In this document: piece after piece, positions 23,995 to 32,608 of the stretch
Numbering within the stretch: position 1 is the stretch's first letter
Layout: each line of letters opens with the position of its first letter
The notes under the pieces: generated by a model
Told to the model about the DNA's origin: nothing
Seen by the model: only the letters and a program-made list of their open reading frames with translations
The model's database searches: none
Made by a program: the position numbers and the translations under genes
Assembly: GCA_014237395.1 (NCBI GenBank)
Contig: JABZFP010000013.1
Coordinates: 104,202-168,201, forward strand
DNA from: Desulfobacteraceae bacterium
GTDB taxonomy: Bacteria > Desulfobacterota > Desulfobacteria > Desulfobacterales > UBA5852
Reading direction: 5' to 3'
Length of the DNA stretch: 64,000 nt

Positions 23995-25095
23995 TCATTC
24001 CAGAGCAATAAGATGGCAGTGGTGCGGCGCAACCTGGACGCTGACCGCCTCACCGAGATTGTAGATCCGCGTTCGCATCATACTGATGACATGGATTTCA
24101 CGGTTATTGCCCAGTTCGATAAAGTAGCTGACTTCCCCGCCCATATAGCTGCGGTCCTTGATGCGGCCCTCGAAGTGGTTCAACCCCTCCGTGGGCTCAA
24201 ATTCTTCCATTGGAAAGGCGTCGAAGCGCTGGGCACGGACGATCATCTCCACAGCATCGCCCTTGGAGAAGCCCCCCTTGTTTTCCGCAAAAAGGACATC
24301 ACCGGTTTCGATGCGCACGTCCACATGCTGGTCGTCCACCGCCACCACTTCCCCTTTGATAAAATTGGAATGGCCCAAAAAATCGGCCACAAAATGATTG
24401 GTCGGTTCGTTGTAGACCACCTCCGGAGGGCCTTCCTGCTGTTTGCGGCCGTCTTTCATGACCAGGATCTTGTCCGACATGCTCAGGGCTTCGCGCTGGT
24501 CATGGGTGACAAAAATCGTGGTAACGCCCAGCATCTGCTGGAGATTGTCCACTTCGCGGCGCATTTCCTCCCGCAGATTTTCATCCAGTGCGGATAACGG
24601 TTCGTCCATCAGGAGAACGTCCGGCTCGATCACGATGGCCCGCGCCATGGCAATGCGCTGCTGTTGACCGCCCGAAAGTTGGCTGGGCATGCGGTTCTCC
24701 ACCCCGGGCAGGCGCACCATTTCCAGGGCCCGGGTGACCTTTTGCGTGACATCCTCCTTGGGCACGTCGCGGTATTTCAGACCGAAGGCCACGTTCTCAA
24801 AGATGGTTTTGTGGGGAAACAGGGCGTAGTTCTGAAAGATCATGCCCAGGTTGCGCTTGTGGATCGGGGTGTCGTTGATCCGGACCCCTTTGATGAAGAT
24901 ATCGCCTTCGGTGGGCTCCTCCAGTCCGGCCACCATCCGCAGCAGGGTGGTCTTGCCGCACCCGGAAGGGCCCAGCAGGGTCACCAGGCTGCCCTCCTCG
25001 ATATCGAAGTCCATTTTCTCGACGGCGACAACCTTGCCGAACCGCTTCATTATACCTTTGAATTGTACGATGGGCTGCTTCTTGCCGGTCGCCAC
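23995..25095 (-). CDS. Pot-type ABC importer ATPase (PotA family)
   Basis: A 366-residue ATPase. Walker A GPSGCGKTT, Q-loop FQNYALFP, signature LSGGQQQR, Walker B LLMDEPLSALD, H-loop VTHDQ, then a TOBE-like C-terminal domain (about 290-360). I take the GTG at 25095 as start because AAGGAG lies 9 nt upstream; an upstream ATG at 25137 has no such site. It works with the two permeases and the binding protein upstream on the same strand. The family imports polyamines and related cations, and the racemase and amidohydrolase downstream suggest an amino-acid-like substrate. Confidence 0.87.
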   Translation of the reverse strand: MATGKKQPIVQFKGIMKRFGKVVAVEKMDFDIEEGSLVTLLGPSGCGKTTLLRMVAGLEEPTEGDIFIKGVRINDTPIHKRNLGMIFQNYALFPHKTIFENVAFGLKYRDVPKEDVTQKVTRALEMVRLPGVENRMPSQLSGGQQQRIAMARAIVIEPDVLLMDEPLSALDENLREEMRREVDNLQQMLGVTTIFVTHDQREALSMSDKILVMKDGRKQQEGPPEVVYNEPTNHFVADFLGHSNFIKGEVVAVDDQHVDVRIETGDVLFAENKGGFSKGDAVEMIVRAQRFDAFPMEEFEPTEGLNHFEGRIKDRSYMGGEVSYFIELGNNREIHVISMMRTRIYNLGEAVSVQVAPHHCHLIALE

Positions 25096-25259
25096 TGAAT
25101 CGTGCTCCTTCAAGCTTCTTCCCCCTGGCCTAACCATTCGATAATTTTGATATTATGACACGTCTGTTTCCTATTTCCGTGCTGCCACGTGGGCATCCGG
25201 AAGGGGTAGGTTGTGGTTTGGGCCAAGGCCGCAAGATGCCCCTTCCGGATGGTCACGAT

Positions 25260-26423
25260 CTAACTGCCGGCCTTGATTCTATCCCACTTCTCCGTCCATT
25301 CCACCTGATTCGCATTCCAGTAGGCCGGATCGGCGAACAGATATCCCTCCAGTTTGCCGGTGGGGTCGAAGGCCGGCATCTTTTTGATCTTGTCGGTCAA
25401 TTCGACCTTGGTCGGATCCAGACTTGGAGGATAGTTCTGGCCTTCGGCCACGGCGATGGCGGCCGCGGGCTCCAGCATGAAATTGAGCAGCTGCTGGGCA
25501 ACCTCCAGATCGGTACCCTTGAGCACGAAGAGATACTCCATCCAGGAATAGGTGCCTTCGGGCGAGAGATAACCGATGGGGTGCCCTTCCTGTTGAAGCA
25601 GGGCCACGCGCCCGGACCAGGCCACTGTGGCATAGATTTCTTCATTGGCCAGCAGGCTCATCAGTTCCGCCCCGGAACTCCAGTACTTTTTGATCAGTTT
25701 TCTTTGCTGGCGCAGGGCTTCCCAGATGGAATCCAGATTGGTCATATTGTTGGGACTTTGGCCGGTGTGCAGGGCTGCGTACCACATGTTGGTCCTATGG
25801 TCGGCGCCCCAGCTGCCAATCTTGTCCTTGAGGGCCTGGTCCCACAGCAGGGCGACCCCGAGCTTTTCGGCCCTTTCCTTGCTGATGTATTTGGTGTTGT
25901 AAGCAATGCCGGTCTGCCCCAGGTCGTAGGGAACGGCCGAGAGCGTCCCCTTCGTGATGTCCTTCAGCGGTTTAATCATGGCCTTCATGACATTTTTGAG
26001 ATTGGGGATTTTCGATTCGTCCAGCACAGTGGAAAATCCAAGGTCTACATAACGGGCGTAATCGAACACGGCACTGAGATGGGCGATATTGAATTCCCCA
26101 CCCGGTGGATATGACGCCTTGACCCGGGTGAGATAAGAATCCATATCGCCGAATTCGCCGTCGATGACCTCGATCCCTGTCGCCTTGGTAAAGGGCTTGA
26201 AAGCATTTTCTCGGAAAGCTGCGGAAACAGGATCGCCCCATCCATCGAAACGGATGGATTTGGCCGCCCAAGCCTCGCGGACGGCACCGGCAAAGGGCGA
26301 TCCCATCAGTCCGATGGATGCGCCGGCCAGGCTTAGGTATTTGATAAACTGGCGCCGGCTGATCCTGCCGTTGCGGTACGCCTCGTATACCCGATTCAGT
26401 TTGTCTTTTGTTACGTTGGCCAT
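25260..26423 (-). CDS. Pot-type ABC importer substrate-binding protein with Tat-like signal
   Basis: A 387-residue binding protein of the spermidine/putrescine-binding (SBP 8) class. The N terminus contains ISRRQFIKYLSLAGASIG, a twin-arginine signal pattern, with likely cleavage near AWA/A53. Export already folded would be unusual for polyamine-binding proteins, although Tat-signalled members exist. The mature part shows FNIAHLSAVF and ATVAWSGR, matching the ligand-cleft strands. AAGGAG lies 7 nt before the ATG at 26423. It sits between permease and ATPase genes. Confidence 0.85.
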   Translation of the reverse strand: MANVTKDKLNRVYEAYRNGRISRRQFIKYLSLAGASIGLMGSPFAGAVREAWAAKSIRFDGWGDPVSAAFRENAFKPFTKATGIEVIDGEFGDMDSYLTRVKASYPPGGEFNIAHLSAVFDYARYVDLGFSTVLDESKIPNLKNVMKAMIKPLKDITKGTLSAVPYDLGQTGIAYNTKYISKERAEKLGVALLWDQALKDKIGSWGADHRTNMWYAALHTGQSPNNMTNLDSIWEALRQQRKLIKKYWSSGAELMSLLANEEIYATVAWSGRVALLQQEGHPIGYLSPEGTYSWMEYLFVLKGTDLEVAQQLLNFMLEPAAAIAVAEGQNYPPSLDPTKVELTDKIKKMPAFDPTGKLEGYLFADPAYWNANQVEWTEKWDRIKAGS

Positions 26424-26453
26424 GGGTTGCTCCTTTCGGCTGTGGGTTTGACG

Positions 26454-27251
26454 TCACGGTTTAAACTTGGAAAACTTGCGAGATAAATAGCCGGCCAGCA
26501 GGGGCGTGGTCACGGTCAGCACGATCATGACCGCCCCCAGGGCGTTTATTTCCGGGCTGATGGAATTGCGCAGCATGCTGAAGATCTTGACCGGCACGGT
26601 CTGGTTCTGGGCCGTGGCCCAGAAGAGGGTCGCGGTGATGTCATCGAAGGAAATGGTGAAAGAAAAGAGGGCGCCGGCCAGAATCGCCGGCAGCAGCAAC
26701 GGGAAGGTGATCTCCCGGAAGGTCTGAAAGGCGTTGGCCCCTAAGGATTTGGCGGCCTCTTCGTATTCTTTTCGTATGCCCACCAGGCGGGCCTGTACGA
26801 TCAGCAGCACATAGGGAAGCGTCAGAACCACGTGTCCGATCAGCAGCAGCGCGAAACTCTTGGGCTGCTGGAGCCAGCGCAGGAAGAGCAGCAGGGCCAC
26901 CCCCAGGACGACTTCAGGAATCATGATGGGCGAGAGCAGCAGGGTGTTGAGGGTGTTTTTCCCGGGAAACTCGAAACGGATGAAAGCCATGGCCGCCAGG
27001 ATACCGATGCTGGTGGAAATAATCGCTGTCAGCGAACCCAGAATGAGTGAATTTTGAAACGCGCCGATGATGGAATCATTTTGGGCCAGCTTTATGAACC
27101 AGCGTAAACTGGCACCTTCCATGGGGAAGATGCCGAACTGCTTCGGGTTGAAGGACAGCACGATGACCACCACGATAGGGGTGAACATGAAGACGTAGAC
27201 CAGAATCGTATAGAGCCGGATCAGTGACCATCCCAATGAAAATTGCCGCAT
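26454..27251 (-). CDS. Pot-type ABC importer permease (PotC-like)
   Basis: A 265-residue inner-membrane permease with six predicted hydrophobic segments. The EAA loop is EEAAKSLGANAFQTFREITFPLLLPAI, which docks to the ATPase. It begins 3 bases after the stop of the other permease, with AGGGGGA as ribosome binding site. It forms the heterodimer with the PotB-like protein. Confidence 0.9.
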   Translation of the reverse strand: MRQFSLGWSLIRLYTILVYVFMFTPIVVVIVLSFNPKQFGIFPMEGASLRWFIKLAQNDSIIGAFQNSLILGSLTAIISTSIGILAAMAFIRFEFPGKNTLNTLLLSPIMIPEVVLGVALLLFLRWLQQPKSFALLLIGHVVLTLPYVLLIVQARLVGIRKEYEEAAKSLGANAFQTFREITFPLLLPAILAGALFSFTISFDDITATLFWATAQNQTVPVKIFSMLRNSISPEINALGAVMIVLTVTTPLLAGYLSRKFSKFKP

Positions 27252-27254
27252 GGG

Positions 27255-28121
27255 TCAGTCCCCCTGAAAGCTTTTGAAGATCTGGTTGATGCCCAAATAC
27301 CGATTGTAGGTCCACACGATCGCGAACAGGAGCGATAGCAGGATTACGCTGATGGCCGAACCGAAGGGCCAGTCCAGCGTGCCGATCACCCGTTTGAATA
27401 TGAGATTGGCGATCATGTCGTTGCCGGGGCCACCGAGGATCATGGGAGGCAGATAGGTACCGGCCGTCAATACGAAAACCAGCAGGCAACCGGCACTGAC
27501 CCCCGGCAGGCTCAAGGGCAGCGTGACTTCACGGAAAGCCTGCCATTCGGTGCAGCCCATGCAGCGCGCGGCTTCAAGCAGGCTTTTGTCGATACCTTCC
27601 AGGCTGACATAGATATTGAGCACCATGAACGGCAGCAGATACATGATCAGCCCCATGAGGACCGTGAATTCATTGTAGAGCATGGAAATGGGCGTCTCGA
27701 TCAGTCCGATTTTCAGCAGGAAGTGATTGATCAGTCCCGTATCGCCCATGATATTGATCCAGCTCATGGTGCGAATGATAAAGCTGACCCAGAAGGGCAG
27801 CATGATGAGCAGCAGAAATACCTGTTTATAGCGGGTTGTGCTTCGGTAGAAAAAGTAGGCAGGGATATATCCCATGACAACGCAGAGAAAAACGGTCTCA
27901 AACGCGATGCGGATCGTACGAATCAGAATCTTGGGGTAAAAGAAATCTTCGAAGAACTTGGCGTAATTTCCGAACTGAAAGGCCGGGATGTCGGCCCCGC
28001 TTGGGGCGCGCAGCCAGAAGCTGTAGACGATGACGAAACATACCGGTATGACCAAGAGAAGAAAAACAGCGCTCATGGATGGCGCCAGAAGTGCCCATGG
28101 TTTCCAACTGTCAGATTTCAT
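27255..28121 (-). CDS. Pot-type ABC importer permease (PotB-like)
   Basis: A 288-residue permease with six hydrophobic segments. Its EAA loop, LLEAARCMGCTEWQAFREVTLPL, marks the PotB branch. It is the first gene of a minus-strand operon: permeases, binding protein, ATPase, racemase, amidohydrolase. The IclR regulator gene lies 232 bases upstream in the same direction and is the obvious candidate regulator. Confidence 0.9.
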   Translation of the reverse strand: MKSDSWKPWALLAPSMSAVFLLLVIPVCFVIVYSFWLRAPSGADIPAFQFGNYAKFFEDFFYPKILIRTIRIAFETVFLCVVMGYIPAYFFYRSTTRYKQVFLLLIMLPFWVSFIIRTMSWINIMGDTGLINHFLLKIGLIETPISMLYNEFTVLMGLIMYLLPFMVLNIYVSLEGIDKSLLEAARCMGCTEWQAFREVTLPLSLPGVSAGCLLVFVLTAGTYLPPMILGGPGNDMIANLIFKRVIGTLDWPFGSAISVILLSLLFAIVWTYNRYLGINQIFKSFQGD

Positions 28122-28336
28122 GGATGCCGCCCTAATGGATGAGATTTACGAAGGGGATTCATCCAAACCCTTATCGGATACGCCTTAAAAAATCAAGGCG
28201 CCCTATTGGACTCTCGTTTTAAGCGCGTGAAGATATCGTCATTCGATGTCTTCGGTCGCACAAATAAAAAAGTAGAAATGGAAAATACTGATTGAAACTG
28301 GTGCACTGGAAAATATAACACAAGAATACTCCGCAG

Positions 28337-28362
28337 AAGGCCGCCACCTGATGTTATCTCGA
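28337..28362 (-). terminator. Inverted repeat at the end of the IclR gene
   Basis: On the minus strand, AAGGCCGCAGA at the last codons of the regulator gene can pair with the GCGGCCTT about 20 bases later. The hairpin could end or slow transcription before the potB-like gene. There is no clear T-run. Confidence 0.3.
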
Positions 28363-29148
28363 TCTGCGGCCTTCCTCCTCCGGTATAAGTTGCGATAGGG
28401 TCCTGGCCGTTTCTCTGATCATGTCGCCATACGTGGCCATGATTTCCGAAGGGTTCTGTTGCAGGACCGAAAAATCAAAGGAGATCGCCCCAACGCCCTC
28501 GCCGCTGACCGGATCGTACAGGGGCGCTCCGATGGCCAGCAGGCCTGGCAGGTACTCTTCCGTACACATGGAAAACTGGCGCGCCCGGGTCGCCCGTATT
28601 TCCTTCAGCAGCCTGACCTTATCGGTAATGGTCTTTTCCGTGCGCTCAGCGAGCACCATCGGGGCAATCTTTTCCGCGAGCCGTTCGTCGGATAGGCTCG
28701 ACAGATAGGCTTTCCCCAGAGCCGTGTTGTGAAGGCAGTTTTTGGAAACATCCGGCAGACGATACGTCAATGTCTCCTCCGCCTCCCGGTGGTAGATGCG
28801 CACGAGGGCATCATCCAACACAAACGCCACATCGATGCTGATATTGTTTTCACGGTGGATCCGATCCACAATTTCTTTGATCATCTTCAGATGATCGGTG
28901 GCCCCCATCAAATTGGTGCAGAGTGCCAGACTTAGGAGCGCAGGTCGGATTTCCTTGGTTTTGGCGTTCTTTTCAAGATACCCCAACTCCACCAGCGTGT
29001 TGATGTAACGGTAGGTTGAGGTCATGTTGAGCCCCAGGATTTTGGCGATTTCACTCTGGGTCAACACAGGGACATCCCTGTTAAAAAGGGTCAGGATATT
29101 CAACCCCTTTTCCAAGGATTTTGAAAAATAGTATTTTCCTTTTGACAT
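28354..29148 (-). CDS. IclR-family transcriptional regulator
   Basis: A 264-residue regulator: winged helix-turn-helix (about 10-75, LTQSEIAKILGLNMTSTYRY) followed by the IclR effector domain with LHNTALGKAYLSSL and GLLAIGAPLYD. The start ATG at 29148 gives the usual short tail before SLEKGLNILTLF. The frame is open up to a GTG at 29208, but that would place a palindromic operator inside the gene, and neither start has a strong ribosome site. Divergent to the KamA-family gene and followed by the Pot operon, it probably controls both flanks. Ligand unknown. Confidence 0.88.
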   Translation of the reverse strand: MSKGKYYFSKSLEKGLNILTLFNRDVPVLTQSEIAKILGLNMTSTYRYINTLVELGYLEKNAKTKEIRPALLSLALCTNLMGATDHLKMIKEIVDRIHRENNISIDVAFVLDDALVRIYHREAEETLTYRLPDVSKNCLHNTALGKAYLSSLSDERLAEKIAPMVLAERTEKTITDKVRLLKEIRATRARQFSMCTEEYLPGLLAIGAPLYDPVSGEGVGAISFDFSVLQQNPSEIMATYGDMIRETARTLSQLIPEEEGRRSR

Positions 29149-29168
29149 TCGGTTTTGGGATGATTTAA

Positions 29169-29209
29169 TGTGTACTATATTAGGATCTTTATTACTATTA
29201 TAGTGCACA
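29169..29209. promoter_or_regulatory. Candidate IclR operator
   Basis: Arms TGTGTACTATA (29169-29179) and TATAGTGCACA (29199-29209) are inverted with one mismatch and 19 bases between. The site lies just upstream of the chosen IclR start, in the divergent promoter region. Confidence 0.5.
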
Positions 29210-29224
29210 TATGCCAGATCTTAA

Positions 29225-29255
29225 AATGAATGTCAATTACTAATTTTCATTCATT
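29225..29255. promoter_or_regulatory. Second inverted repeat in the IclR/KamA promoter region
   Basis: Perfect arms AATGAATG (29225-29232) and CATTCATT (29248-29255) separated by 15 AT-rich bases, 20 bases before the start codon of the KamA-family gene. It may be a second regulator site or an mRNA hairpin in the leader. Confidence 0.45.
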
Positions 29256-29275
29256 CACAACAAGGGAGGGGAACG

Positions 29276-31738
29276 ATGCCGCGAGAAGAGGCTTTCGTCG
29301 GAGTTGTTTTCGAGAATTCGGGGGAAGCCAATCAGGTGCCCCTCGCTGATTTAATTGACGCCCTCACGCGCTTCCTTGACCATTTTGGCACCAAGGCCCT
29401 TGTCGGCGAAACGTTTCTTGCAACAATTGGATCCGGCGACGGACACGCCAGACTTGCAAGACTGCTCGAGGCCTGCAACTATCGGGACAATCCAAATGGA
29501 TTTTTCTCTGAGTTGCTCGCACTTCTGGGAAAAGCAGAAGGAACCACTGCCATTGCTGTCAACGGCATCACCATGCCCAGCCGACTGCTCGTCGCCCTTT
29601 TAGAGGTTTTGCTCCCGGGCGATAAATTCGTATCGGTCAAAACCGTCGATCAGCTCGAAAAACTGACCAACATCCGCGTACCGGAAGCCGAACGGGCCGA
29701 CATGCAGCAGGTCATGGAAACGTATCCGGTCCGTCTGAGCATGCACACCATCCGTCAGATGCGGGTATCCAGCAACGTGGCCTACCAATACCTGCCCTTT
29801 GTTGAAGAGTTGGATTCGGTGGGCCACACCAACACCTGGATCGGCCAGTTTCACCAGGGCCTCTTGGAGCAGATGTATGCCAACCGGGTGATTTTTCTGC
29901 TCAACATGAGCTGCCCCGTGTACTGCCGGTTTTGCTTCCGCAAGCACAAGGAATCGCGCAACGAGACCAACCCTACGGTCGCGGACGTGCGAAAAGCCGT
30001 CGATCACGTCCGCCGATCGCCGGCCGTCAAGGAGATTGTCATCACCGGCGGCGATCCTTTTATGAACCGGGCCAACATGGCCGCCGCCATCGACGGGCTC
30101 ATGGAAGTCGACCACGTGCAGACCCTGCGCCTGGCCACCCGCTCTATCGCCTACTACCCGCCGCTGTTTCTGGCTGAGGACGGCGCCTACCTCACCTATC
30201 TCAAACGTAAAAACCTGGAACTCCAGGAGCGCGGCAAACGAATGGAAGTGGCCACCCACTTCATTCATCCCGACGAGATATCACCCCAGAGCCTGTCCAT
30301 CATCACCGAACTGGTGCAAAGCGGCATTGCGGTCTATGTCCAAACCCCCTTTTTAAACAACTGCAATGACACCGGGCCCGAGCTTGTGCAGCTTTTCAGC
30401 CTGCTGCGGGGGGCCGGCGCAGAGCTTCACTATATCTACATTCCCTGCAGCCCGATCCACGGCAACAGCGTCTACTGGTCCCCGATTTCAAAGGGCCTCG
30501 CTGTGGGCCATTACCTGCGGGCGCACCTTTCCGACCGCGTCATCCCCCGGATCTGTACCGCCACGCCCATCGGCAAGATGGACTGGCATACCAGCGGCTG
30601 GGCCGTCGAACCCGTGGCTGACAACGAAGACTTCATCTGGATCCGCAGCCCGTATACGCCGGATTACTTCAAATCCTTTGCCCCGCTCGCCGACAAACTC
30701 AGCAACATGCGGGTCAACGCGGAAGGCACCATCGATATCCAGTACATGGCCAAAACCGGTGACGCCGGCCTCTTTCTGGGATCGCGGCCCCCCAGAACCG
30801 AAGGCGACCGGCCGCCCCTGATCGAAAACACCGCCGCATTGGTGCCGGATATCCTGGCCGACCAGCGGACCCGCATGTCGATCGTTTCGACCGGCGTAAG
30901 CTCAATCTCACGACTGCACGAAACCCGCGTGGCGGTCGAAGCGGAAACGCCCACCGGCGACCTGGCCTACATTCGTGATAATGAACGGATCACCGACGTC
31001 GTCATTGCTTCTCAAAAAGACGCCGTCGACGAACTCTTCCACATTACCCGCATTGTCAGGGCGCTTCAGGACATGCCCCATGTCAATGCCGTCCGGCTGC
31101 GCAGTCTCCGTTTCGCCTACCACCCGGGAACTTTCACGCCCGCGGTTATCGATTGCATGGGAAGCTTGAACCGACTGAGCATCGTCACCCCGCTGCGCCT
31201 CGAAATCGAAACCCAGTTCCTGCGCGCCGAGGAAATTCAACCGGCGCATGCCCGCATCGTGCGCCGCCTCAACAACCGCGGCATCACCGTCTATGGCAAC
31301 ACCCCGCTGCTGGGAGGCGTCAATGACACGCCGGACAGTATCAACGCCCTGGCCTACGGATACCGGCAGGCCGGCATCGAGTTTCATCACCTCTATCTCG
31401 CCGGACAGCCGCTGCAGACCTCATGGAATGCGCAACACCCCGTCGACCTCTACGACGTGGTGGACATCGCCACCCGCGTGCGGCGCGAGGGAAGCGGCCG
31501 CGAAATCCCCCGCTACGTCATCGGCACAGGCCTGGGCGAAGTTGACTTCGGTTTGACGTCGGCTGTCACGGGGGAGGGTGAAGACCTTTCGGTAACGCTG
31601 GCCCCTTACGACCTTGCATACTACAAGGGTATGAACCCGGCATTCACCTGGCCTGCGAACGTGAGCACCGACGACGATGGGAAACCGGTTGTACCGGTGA
31701 CGGGCCTTAAAAAATCAACATCATTTGCGCTTTCTTGA
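29276..31738 (+). CDS. Double-length KamA-family radical SAM aminomutase-like protein
   Basis: An 820-residue protein, about twice the length of lysine 2,3-aminomutase. The first half has an N-terminal extension, the radical SAM motif C213-x3-C217-x2-C220 (SCPVYCRFC), GGDPF, NCNDTG with D365, and the PLP lysine K406 in SPISKG. It therefore looks catalytically complete. No Asp lies between 366 and 406, where lysine 2,3-aminomutase carries its second side-chain-binding Asp, so lysine is an unlikely substrate. Residues about 535-795 repeat the barrel part (VNAVRLRSLRFAYHP, GGVNDTP) without cysteines or PLP lysine. AAGGGAGGGG precedes the ATG. It is divergent from an IclR gene. Confidence 0.85.
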   Translation: MPREEAFVGVVFENSGEANQVPLADLIDALTRFLDHFGTKALVGETFLATIGSGDGHARLARLLEACNYRDNPNGFFSELLALLGKAEGTTAIAVNGITMPSRLLVALLEVLLPGDKFVSVKTVDQLEKLTNIRVPEAERADMQQVMETYPVRLSMHTIRQMRVSSNVAYQYLPFVEELDSVGHTNTWIGQFHQGLLEQMYANRVIFLLNMSCPVYCRFCFRKHKESRNETNPTVADVRKAVDHVRRSPAVKEIVITGGDPFMNRANMAAAIDGLMEVDHVQTLRLATRSIAYYPPLFLAEDGAYLTYLKRKNLELQERGKRMEVATHFIHPDEISPQSLSIITELVQSGIAVYVQTPFLNNCNDTGPELVQLFSLLRGAGAELHYIYIPCSPIHGNSVYWSPISKGLAVGHYLRAHLSDRVIPRICTATPIGKMDWHTSGWAVEPVADNEDFIWIRSPYTPDYFKSFAPLADKLSNMRVNAEGTIDIQYMAKTGDAGLFLGSRPPRTEGDRPPLIENTAALVPDILADQRTRMSIVSTGVSSISRLHETRVAVEAETPTGDLAYIRDNERITDVVIASQKDAVDELFHITRIVRALQDMPHVNAVRLRSLRFAYHPGTFTPAVIDCMGSLNRLSIVTPLRLEIETQFLRAEEIQPAHARIVRRLNNRGITVYGNTPLLGGVNDTPDSINALAYGYRQAGIEFHHLYLAGQPLQTSWNAQHPVDLYDVVDIATRVRREGSGREIPRYVIGTGLGEVDFGLTSAVTGEGEDLSVTLAPYDLAYYKGMNPAFTWPANVSTDDDGKPVVPVTGLKKSTSFALS

Positions 31739-31750
31739 AAGAGACATCCC

Positions 31751-32419
31751 ATGTACTATCCGTTTTTGCTCTACAGCGACAGCATTCGACATTGTCCGGT
31801 ATTCAACGGTCTGGAGGGCGATCCATATATAGCGGATCTTTCGTTGACAAGTCCCTTGCTGGAAGACCGCGATGTCCGTGACCAGAATGGCCTGCAGGCG
31901 ATACTGGAAGCCGAAATGGCCAAAGGGGGCCACCGCTGGGGCGTGGCCCCTTATCTCGAGCGCCGGGACACCTTGCTGGGCGACTGCCCCCAGATGGTGG
32001 CCGAACAGCGGTTTCTCCACCTGGGGCTCGATGTCATCGTTCCCCTTGGCGCGCCGCTGCACGCGCCGCTGGACGCCATGGTGGAAACAACCGGCTATGA
32101 AGCCGGGGAAGGCAACTATGGCGGCTATGTTCTCCTGAAACATGCCCATCCACGGTTCGAGACCTTTTACAGTCTTTACGGCCATCTGTGTAAAACCAAA
32201 CTTCCGGCCGCCGGAAAGACCTTTGCGGCCGGCGAAGCATTTGCCGAGATCGGTGACTTCCACGAAAACGGCAACTGGTTCTACCATACGCACATCCAGG
32301 TCATCACCGCTGCAGGCCTGGCGGCCGGTTACGTCAGCAAAGGCTACTGTGCGGAAAAAGACCTGGCCGAAATTAACGACCTCTGCCCGTCTTCCATTCC
32401 CATTTTCAAGATACGCTGA
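31751..32419 (+). CDS. LytM/M23-fold protein without signal peptide
   Basis: A 222-residue protein starting 12 bases after the KamA-family gene, so almost certainly co-transcribed. Residues about 85-200 form a LytM/peptidase M23 domain with complete zinc motifs: H90-LGL-D94 and H179-T-H181. The remaining LPLGAPLHAPLDAMV and FYSLYGHL strands also match. M23 enzymes normally cut peptidoglycan outside the cell, but no signal peptide or membrane segment is visible here. Similar M23-like domains are known inside large cytosolic aminotransferase fusions, so a role in amino-compound metabolism, not wall cleavage, is plausible. Confidence 0.75.
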   Translation: MYYPFLLYSDSIRHCPVFNGLEGDPYIADLSLTSPLLEDRDVRDQNGLQAILEAEMAKGGHRWGVAPYLERRDTLLGDCPQMVAEQRFLHLGLDVIVPLGAPLHAPLDAMVETTGYEAGEGNYGGYVLLKHAHPRFETFYSLYGHLCKTKLPAAGKTFAAGEAFAEIGDFHENGNWFYHTHIQVITAAGLAAGYVSKGYCAEKDLAEINDLCPSSIPIFKIR

Positions 32420-32553
32420 TCCCTGCGCCGGAAGAACGTCGGTTGGCGGCATTCAAATGCTTGAGCAGGATTTTCAGGCGTGATGCGTAAAACGCCTCAG
32501 AGACCTATCGGAGAGTAAAAACCGCCGGATGGCGTTCAACGTCAGGCGCACGT

Positions 32554-32590
32554 CACCTGGAAATGCGGGGGCAACCGCCATTTCCAGGTG
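32554..32590. terminator. Bidirectional terminator candidate between convergent genes
   Basis: Perfect 12-bp inverted repeat CACCTGGAAATG / CATTTCCAGGTG with a 13-base loop. It lies between the ends of the M23-like gene and the acyl-CoA synthetase gene. No long T-run is present on either side. Confidence 0.45.
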
Positions 32591-32608
32591 GCGTGGGATG
32601 AGAACCGA

